DNA of 64,000 nt from Strobilurus pachycystidiatus (lineage: Eukaryota > Basidiomycota > Agaricomycetes > Agaricales > Physalacriaceae): positions 806,001-870,000 of the forward strand of contig JAHLMK010000013.1 of assembly GCA_019915135.1 (NCBI GenBank), read 5' to 3'. The position numbers and the translations under genes are program-made. Numbering within the stretch: the stretch's first letter is position 1; every line of letters begins with the position of its first letter. The notes below the pieces were generated by a model that saw nothing but the letters and a program-made list of their open reading frames with translations, was not told the origin of the DNA and did not search any database. This document shows, piece by piece, positions 57,679 through 64,000 of this stretch.

Positions 57679-58792
57679 ATGATCTGCCGGCTCATCCCGC
57701 CGCGTCTCGCCCTCTGTGATTACTCCTAGTGCACATTTTCTTCCTCAGCTGGATGACAACGTAACAGCAGGCGCAACACGGCGTATCACGACCACTGCCG
57801 GACCCATCGAGCTCGACTACTCCCTCGTCGTCCCCAAGAGCGGCAATGAAACGGACAAACCGCTCGTCATTCTGCACGGCCTCTTGTTCGTCGTCCTTTC
57901 CTTCCATCTTGTACTGACACCGACGATGAGCACAGCGGCTCAAAGCGCAACTGGACCTCGCTCACCAAAGCCTTCGCGCGCGACCTCGACCGGCCCGTCT
58001 ACTCTCTGGTGAACACACTTCAACGAGTCTTTACGGTTCCTGACTGACACTGCACGCAGGACCTGCGCAACCACGGCGACTCTCCGCACGCGCGCCCGAT
58101 GACGTACACCGCCATGGCCGCCGACGTACGACACTTTCTCGAATCCAAGCGTCTCACGGGCGTGTCACTGCTGGGGCATTCCATGGGCGGCAAAGTAGCC
58201 ATGTCTCTCGCCCTCTCCCTCCCTCCCTCCCCTTCTCCGAACACTCCCCATCCCCTCCTCGCGAATCTCATCATAGCAGACATCGCCCCCTCCCACGGGT
58301 CCCTCTCTCCCGAGTTCAAGTACTACATCGAGACCATGCAGCGCATCGAGGCCATGCGGCCTGAGACACGTAAAGCCGCCTCCGAAGCGCTGCGCGAGGC
58401 CGTAGAAGAGCCGGAGGTGGCGCAGTTCCTCCTCACCAACCTCGTCGCGCCTCCATCCTCCCCCACCGTCAAATTCAAGATCCCCCTCGAGATTCTGGCG
58501 GATGCGGTGGGCGAGCTGGGTGAATTCCCTTACACGCCCGGGGAGACCCATTGGCCAAGCCGCACGCTGTTCATCAAGGGCACCAAGAGCAAGTTTATCA
58601 ATCGGCATAACATTCCGGTGACGGAACAATTCTTTCCAGTGATGAAGATGGAGACGCTCGATGCGGGGCATTGGGGTGAGTCTGGCCTACTTGGGAGCTC
58701 GGTGGCGGTGTGACTGACGACGATTGCTAGTGCACGCGGAGCGCCCGACAGAGTTCAGGCGGTTGGTGGAAGAGTTCATAAGGGATCACTAA
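57679..58792 (+). CDS. Alpha/beta hydrolase, mitochondrial (ABHD11/Imo32-like)
   Basis: Exon 1 (57679-57715, MICRLIPPRLAL) joins in phase to exon 2 at 57768 (GATRRITTTAGPIELDYSLV), giving a basic, Ser/Thr-rich N-terminus like a mitochondrial leader. Then KPLVILHGLF joins GSKRNWTSLTKAFARDLDRP, the oxyanion-side HGLFGS motif, and a third intron leads to DLRNHGDSPHARPMTYTAMA. The nucleophile elbow is GVSLLGHSMGGKVAMSLAL, with Ser as nucleophile. The segment IIADIAPSHGSLSPEFKYYI is typical of the ABHD11/YbfF group. The catalytic His is in METLDAGHWVHAERP, after the last intron near 58676-58730, and the protein ends EEFIRDH. About 300 residues, intact, with a complete Ser-His set. Yeast and animal relatives sit in the mitochondrial matrix; the natural substrate is not settled. 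Confidence 0.85.
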
Positions 58793-59843
58793 TTCGATGG
58801 AGGAATATATCAGATTCGAATCCATTCGCGACTACGACCCTCACTGTACCCCTTCGTTCCGATACATCATTGTCGAGTAACATCTTCTACAACACTGACA
58901 AGGGCCATTGTTCTTTCGCAACCGACGAAGAAGAAGGAAAGTACTTCATAGGTGCGGCGGGGTGGTCCACCATAGAGTCTGAGGCTGCAGGCATGCATTC
59001 GAAGTAGGTCTTCTCGATGAGGGTAATCGAATCGTACGCATATTCACCAGCCGCTCTCCATGAACGTATCAACCAGTTGACAAACTGCGCTTTCCGCCAA
59101 ACAAGCGCGCGACGGACGCGCCTGCTTACATGTCAGGTTGTAGTTGCTTGAACGGTGAAGCTATTTTTGTGATGACAGCTCTGATGCACGTGTGGGCGGT
59201 GCTCCCAGCTCTGACAGCAATAACAGCGGTACAGATTCCCTTGTCTCTCCACCACATCAATGGACTCTATGAAGAAGTACAACATAGCCTACATGCATGA
59301 CAAAATCATACGACATTGCGATTTCGCGATTGCACTCTGTGCTCCACTTGACTGGCCAAAGACTGAAATTTCTCTACGGACACTCCGGCAAGGCTTCAAT
59401 GAGGAGGCAATGAGAAGTTCTAGTGTGCGTCAAATATTCGTTTGATCACTTCCTCGAACTTCATCTTAGTAACTCTGTGACTGGTGTCGACAGTTTTGTC
59501 TGGCCAGAGACGTTCTTTACTTGCGGGCTTGGACAGATGCTCTTTACGAACTTTTGATTGTATCTTGTCCAACTTCCAACGAAAGGCTTCCCGATGTCTG
59601 GGAAGGAGGGTTTCGCATCGCATGGCTTGATAACAACTTCAAATTCACCTCCGGTCGTACCGAGCTCAGTCAGTCTTGTGTTCGTGGCAAGCGTTCATGG
59701 ACAGCACTGGCAGATCCATCAGAGTGTGGGAGTGTGTATAATCATTCTGTGGCATTGACCACTTGCATGACACGACTTCAGACTAGCTGCAATGATGGTC
59801 CATGTTCATACATTGTATGTTCTACTGGACAGTGACTACGTGA
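58793..59843. other. Stretch with unlinked frames
   Basis: A plus frame at 59521-59835 (MRAWTDALYELLIVSCPTSN, WEGGFRIAWLDNNFKFTSGR) looks mildly protein-like and could be an exon of an unknown gene or of the next gene. I could not join it to either neighbour. Confidence 0.35.
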
Positions 59844-61206
59844 TCCAGGAAGGAAGTATCATTCAGCAATACCTCCTACCACATTTCAACAGACTGCAGG
59901 CGCAAAGCTCCACCATCGGTGCCGTTATCTGGCCGGCAGCCTCTGTCAGAAATCACGGTCGATTTGGGAACAAGTTGTAATGTTACCAGCACTCTGTTAC
60001 TCGGTCTCGATGTGGCGGAAAGCATGTTCAAAGCCCTGCCCGTTGCAGGTCCTATCGTCGAAAGTGCGTGTGCTACAGTGAGAAAATTGAATTCAGCTGC
60101 AGAGGTGAGTACATGATTCATTGAGTCTTGCATGATGACATCCCATTCAATCGGGTCCAGGGCGCAAAAACATGCAAAGAGCAGTGTACACTGATCGCTG
60201 GTCATACGGCGCGTATGACCTTAGTCGTACTCAAGAACATGGCTCGCTCGTCCACTGACAAGGCCACCGGCGTCAACGAAAAGCTATTCGCGCTACAGCT
60301 GTGAGTTACTCCAGTGGTCCCAAAAAGTATAACTGAAGATGTCTATTCCAGAGTCCTTCGAAACGTTGAAAGCGAGCTTACGAAGCTCGCAAATATGAAA
60401 CGGTGGAAACGCATCGTCAAGCACAATGACATTGGGGGAAAGGTTCAGCGTCTGAGAGACATCCTCTCTGAGGCATATACGACTTTCAACGTGAGCATCT
60501 CTTCCCCAAATTATGCCTCCAGCTCTCACAAGATTCGGGCAGGTCGAGAGCAATGTAACCGAGATACAGCTACTGGAGGATTTGAAGGCCATGCAGCGCG
60601 CTTCGCATTCGCGTCTCGAAGAGATACGTGACATGCTGTTGAAGGTTGGTTTTCGTATCGGACTCAGAAAAGTTCTGAGCTATGCGCTCCCAGATGATGA
60701 ATCCCGACTCGGAGCGGAGTCGTCGTACCTACGGACATGGCCACATTGAGGAGGTCGCGGAGCCGGTAGTGGAGAACGACAACATGGACATTGACGTGTG
60801 TGAAGGTGACAGTGTCACAGCCTCAATCGTGGCCAACGACTTGGACGTGCTAGCCAGAGAATCGGCGGTGCAAGATGGAAGCGACCGGGTCACAGTGACG
60901 GAGAGTATACCCACGAGCATCGGCGTGGCCGACAGTGCCAATGACGTGGATGTCCCGCAACTGGATGATGGTGTGAACGTTGTTGTGGCGGGAAAACTCG
61001 CGGGAGATCTCCAATCAGGGCCAAGAATGAATGAAGCGGCGCTTGCTGCATACAAGTCACAGAGGGTCATTGTGAAGGATACCAAGGTCGTCGAAGTCCA
61101 TACTATGCCAGTGGTCGAGGCTGAGTTTCCGATTATTTCCGTCTGCTTATGTTTATATGGCCTGATAGTCCTCGTTGTCGCTGTGGTTCTGATTCGTCTC
61201 AGTTAG
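59844..61206 (+). CDS. Helical-bundle protein with C-terminal membrane anchor (MLKL-like N-terminus)
   Basis: The first clear exon (59844-60102) reads EITVDLGTSCNVTSTLLLGL then FKALPVAGPIVESACATVRK. GT-AG introns lead to GAKTCKEQCTLIAGHTARMT and VVLKNMARS, then VLRNVESELTKLANMKRWKR, then VESNVTEIQLLEDLKAMQRA. These amphipathic helices, and the motif hPhxGPIhExA followed by CxxLxxxxxxhxxhhL, resemble the four-helix N-terminal domain (MLKL-NTD-like) that mushroom genomes attach to STAND or kinase modules in cell-death and conflict proteins. Here no kinase or NACHT follows. Instead, an acidic linker (NDNMDIDVCEGDSVTASIVA) ends in a single hydrophobic helix (PIISVCLCLYGLIVLVVAVV then LIRLS), a tail anchor. 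The ATG is unresolved: the frame opens at 59844 after a stop, and an upstream exon starting near 59792 is possible. Function is inferred, not shown. Confidence 0.6.
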
Positions 61207-61447
61207 AGGAGCGTATGAGAATCTCAATGTATTTTCAAGTTGTCGTGCTTAGGAAGGTGTGAGCCACAGCAGTCAAAATCAAGAAATGGTTGAACTCTAG
61301 AGTAGAGTGAGGGCCAAAGGTCAAGGAGGGCCGGACCGAAGCAACTCACGGCATCGGCATCGGCGGCGATGATCGGCCTTACTGCTGCCGGCAAATGCCG
61401 CTCATCGTTGCAGCCAACGGCGACGACCTCGTCGCGTCTCGCCAACA

Positions 61448-64000
61448 ATGCCGCCTTTCCACGATCCCAGGACCGTCGTTACGGGAATAAAGGAAAAGAT
61501 TGACTCTGTTCTCGTCCAAGGTGCGCCACCGAGTCCACAGTCGACAACAGCAATGAACGCCAATGTCCAGGCGACAGGTTATACCTCGGCTCTGCGGTGG
61601 GGAGTCTACACATCTATGGCTTGGAAGGTGTGTATCGTATACAACGAAAATGCTCTTAATTTATGTTCATTGCTCGGTAGGCGAAGGTGCAACGCTTGTG
61701 GAAGTGAAGAAGGGCCTGGCAAGGCGTTCGATTGATCAACTTGGCTTCATCAAGGAAATAAATTCGTTGGTGTTGTTGTCCGGTAAGTAACAGCTTCCTA
61801 CAAACAATGCTGGACTTGACAAGAAATAGAAATGAACGTTACCTTGTATTCTCTTCCTACCTTCGCCCCTCCAACTCCCCTCACCAACGCTAAGGCCGCG
61901 TTTTCCTTTACGATACACACGCACGTCGAGCAGACGCCTACGGAGGGCACATTTGCGCAGCCGTCGGATAGCAAGACGATTCCGACGTTCATTACTCGCC
62001 TCGTCGTAGGATGCAGGCGCAAGCTGGTTGTGTACACCTGGAAGGACGGCGAGTCGCAGGGAATCAAGGTAGAACAGTTGCACACATCTATATCATTTGC
62101 TCAAAATCGGATATAGGAAGTAACGTTGGCGCACTCACCGCGCGCCATGTCCTTCATGACGCCTACCCGAATATGTTTAGCATACGCGCCGGAATTCGCC
62201 ATCTTTGACTTGACGACGATGACAGCGACGGAGGTTGTGCTGCCGATGCCGACAACTACGGCGACGAGCGCGTTCACGGGGCTGACGGGCTACATGACAC
62301 TTGGACTGGGAGCGAAGGCCAAGCCTTCGCTTGTTCACATCAGCGATACAGAGACATTAATTGTCAAGGATGGCACCAGTAAGTCGTTCGTTGATAAGCT
62401 TTCAATATCATGTATCTGACCTGCCTTAGACGAAGGCTTCATGATCTCAACGGACGGCGCCGAAACACGACCAGCATCCATGGAATGGCCAGCTATCCCA
62501 GAGGAGGTCGCGTTCGTCAAGCCATACATATTCTCAGTGCTACCAGCAAATACCGTACCAGCAGCAGCGGAAGGGACGTTCCATCCAACCAGTGTCGTCC
62601 AGATCCGTTCCTCGCTGTCCCTTCAACCCGTACAGACCCTCCCGTTCCCCTTCCTCGCACCACCTACAAACCCGCCACACAACTCGACCATTCGCCTGCT
62701 TACGTCCTCTGCTTTGAGTCTATACCTCCTCACGACCCCAACCGACCGCGCCACAGCCACAGCCGAAGGCACTTCCATATGGCAATTCAGCATGAAGTCC
62801 TGGACGGAGCAGCTCGACGAGCTCATCGAAGTTGGGCACTACGCTGACGCCTTATCACTCCTTGACATTATCACACCCCCACTGCCCGACCACGACGCTC
62901 GAAGGACGAAGATCCGTGCCTTAAACGCCGTAGCGCACTTTCAACGGGGAAAGTACGATGCGGCGATTGATGCGTTCACGGAGTTAGATGTGAACCCAGC
63001 AAAGGTCGTCGCGTTGTATCCGCCTTCTGTAGCTGGGAGGTTGAGTGTACCGGCGGAAAGGTGGATAGGGCTGTTTGGTGGGCCAGAGCAGGAGAAGATC
63101 AAGGAAAAAGAGAAGGGTGTCGAAGAAGGGCCTGAAAACGAGACGGGGAGTGAGGATGGCAGTGGCAGCGGGAGCGGGCATGAACAGCTGGCGAGCTTAC
63201 CGTCTGGGGGCAGTATAAGGGGGAAGTTGAGGACTGGGTTTGGGAGCTTGATTACTGGAGTTGGTGGAGCAGTGGCTGCACCGAAAGAGGACGATGCGGC
63301 GTCGGTGAACAGCAAAAGTGGGAAGCGGACGACTCATGGTGAGAATTTCTCTACTCTGCTTCTTTTCATGCCAACAAGCGTTGGCAGATAGTTTCCACAG
63401 CTCCGTCGAGACCCTCGTGCGCTACTTATCCGACCGACGACCGAAAGTCGACGCTGCCTTGGCCGTCATGGGCATCACACCTGCGAACCAGTCACATGAG
63501 ATCTCCTCGCTCAACGACATCTCTGTCGAAGACCTATTTGCATTGCCGAATGCGCCTCTATCGGCGCTGACACCCGAGCAGATGCTGCGGTTCGCACAGA
63601 TCGTGTATACGGTGCTGTTCAAGTCGTATCTGATAATACGGCCGGGGCTGTTGGGATCTCTATGCCGTGTGCCGAATTGGTGTGAGGTCTCGGAGGTGGA
63701 GGAGGAGTTGAGGGGGCATCGGGTGCGTTCATTACTCCTTTCTGATGACTGGTCTTGATGAGGATTACTGGTCAGAAATTTGGGGAGTTGATCGATTTGT
63801 ACAAAGGGAAGAAGATGCATACGAAGGCGTTGGAGTTGCTCAAACAGTGAGTCGTTTGATTGACTTATCGTCCTTTTGTTGAGAGTGTTCAGGCTCAGCG
63901 ACGACGAGGAGGACACGGAAGACAAGCTCCAGCCTTCGATTCTGTATCTGCAGAAACTCGGTCCAGAGTATATGGACCTTGTGTTTTCGTCTTCGAGATG
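61448..64000 (+). CDS. VPS39: VPS39/VAM6, HOPS tethering complex subunit (5' part)
   Basis: The protein starts MPPFHDPRTVVTGIKEKIDS. After a 47-nt intron it continues GDRLYLGSAVGSLHIYGLE, then ATLVEVKKGLARRSIDQLGF with IKEINSLVLLS, VVGCRRKLVVYTWKDGESQG and GLTGYMTLGLGAKAKPSLVH, which form the citron-homology (CNH) beta-propeller. Later blocks are VAFVKPYIFSVLPAN, SMKSWTEQLDELIEVGHYAD, RTKIRALNAVAHFQRGKYDA and VETLVRYLSDRRPKVDAALA, the alpha-solenoid. A low-complexity acidic insert (EKEKGVEEGPENETGSEDGS) lies near 63100-63180. The last readable exon ends in the window edge (LQPSILYLQKLGPEYMDLVF), so the C-terminal RING-less zinc region is outside. VPS39 links Rab7/Ypt7 to SNAREs in fusion of late endosomes and vacuoles. 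All introns are short GT-AG. No lesion seen. Confidence 0.9.

Noticed and set aside
62941..63315. 124-codon minus frame opposite VPS39
   Set aside because: Pro/Ser/Phe-rich antisense translation of the acidic insert of VPS39.
1..64000. CRISPR arrays, operons, ribosome binding sites, tRNA or rRNA genes
   Set aside because: The window is eukaryotic nuclear DNA. I scanned for repeated spacers and for tRNA-like cloverleaf signatures by eye and found none I could support; a dedicated tRNA search would be needed to exclude a tRNA.

Overview
This is nuclear DNA of a mushroom-forming basidiomycete (Agaricomycetes). Genes lie on both strands and are cut into many small exons by introns of about 50-60 nt. 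The family set is typical of that class: a Tnp2-type transposase, F-box/LRR proteins, MYND and WD40 proteins, a basidiomycete seven-helix membrane protein, a laccase and an unspecific peroxygenase. I saw no prokaryotic, organellar or viral genes, no CRISPR array and no convincing tRNA or rRNA. The genus cannot be fixed from the sequence.

Left part (1-16 kb), accessory DNA. A decayed copy of a large Agaricomycete repeat family (about 53-1980) abuts a Tnp2-type transposase gene with no visible disabling lesion (2255-6858). Then come two lineage-specific genes of unknown function, an F-box gene broken at a run of eight C, and a clearly dead 3' half of a Snf2/Sth1 chromatin-remodelling ATPase gene (about 12430-14620). 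Next to it lies a fragment of an unrelated gene (about 15080-15560).

Middle (16-50 kb), mixed. Well-supported genes are a PWWP-like nuclear protein (20097-22035), an F-box-type LRR protein lacking a visible F-box, a Hook-family dynein adaptor (25582-27345), a membrane-anchored WD40 protein (28665-30455), a MYND zinc-finger protein (32483-33810), an FAD monooxygenase (39055-40923), an emopamil-binding-like membrane protein, a small antibiotic-biosynthesis-monooxygenase-fold protein and a seven-helix membrane protein. They are separated by long stretches with no gene I can defend. Related 20-nt minisatellite arrays sit in opposite orientation near 8.9 and 31.0 kb.

Right part (50.8-64 kb), gene-dense. 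A secreted heme-thiolate peroxygenase (50886-52468) and a secreted laccase (53643-56195) flank a conserved gene of unknown function. They are followed by a mitochondrial alpha/beta hydrolase, a helical-bundle protein with a C-terminal membrane anchor that resembles fungal MLKL-like cell-death N-termini, and the 5' part of the HOPS subunit VPS39/VAM6, which runs off the window.

The points most worth following up are a laccase lacking the first copper-binding histidine, GC-AG introns in three nearby genes, a peroxygenase with an unusual acid-base motif, a monooxygenase with an altered GDAAH motif, the dead chimeric remodeller locus, and the tail-anchored MLKL-like protein. Exon borders were worked out by hand from reading frame, GT/GC-AG sites and family similarity recalled from memory.
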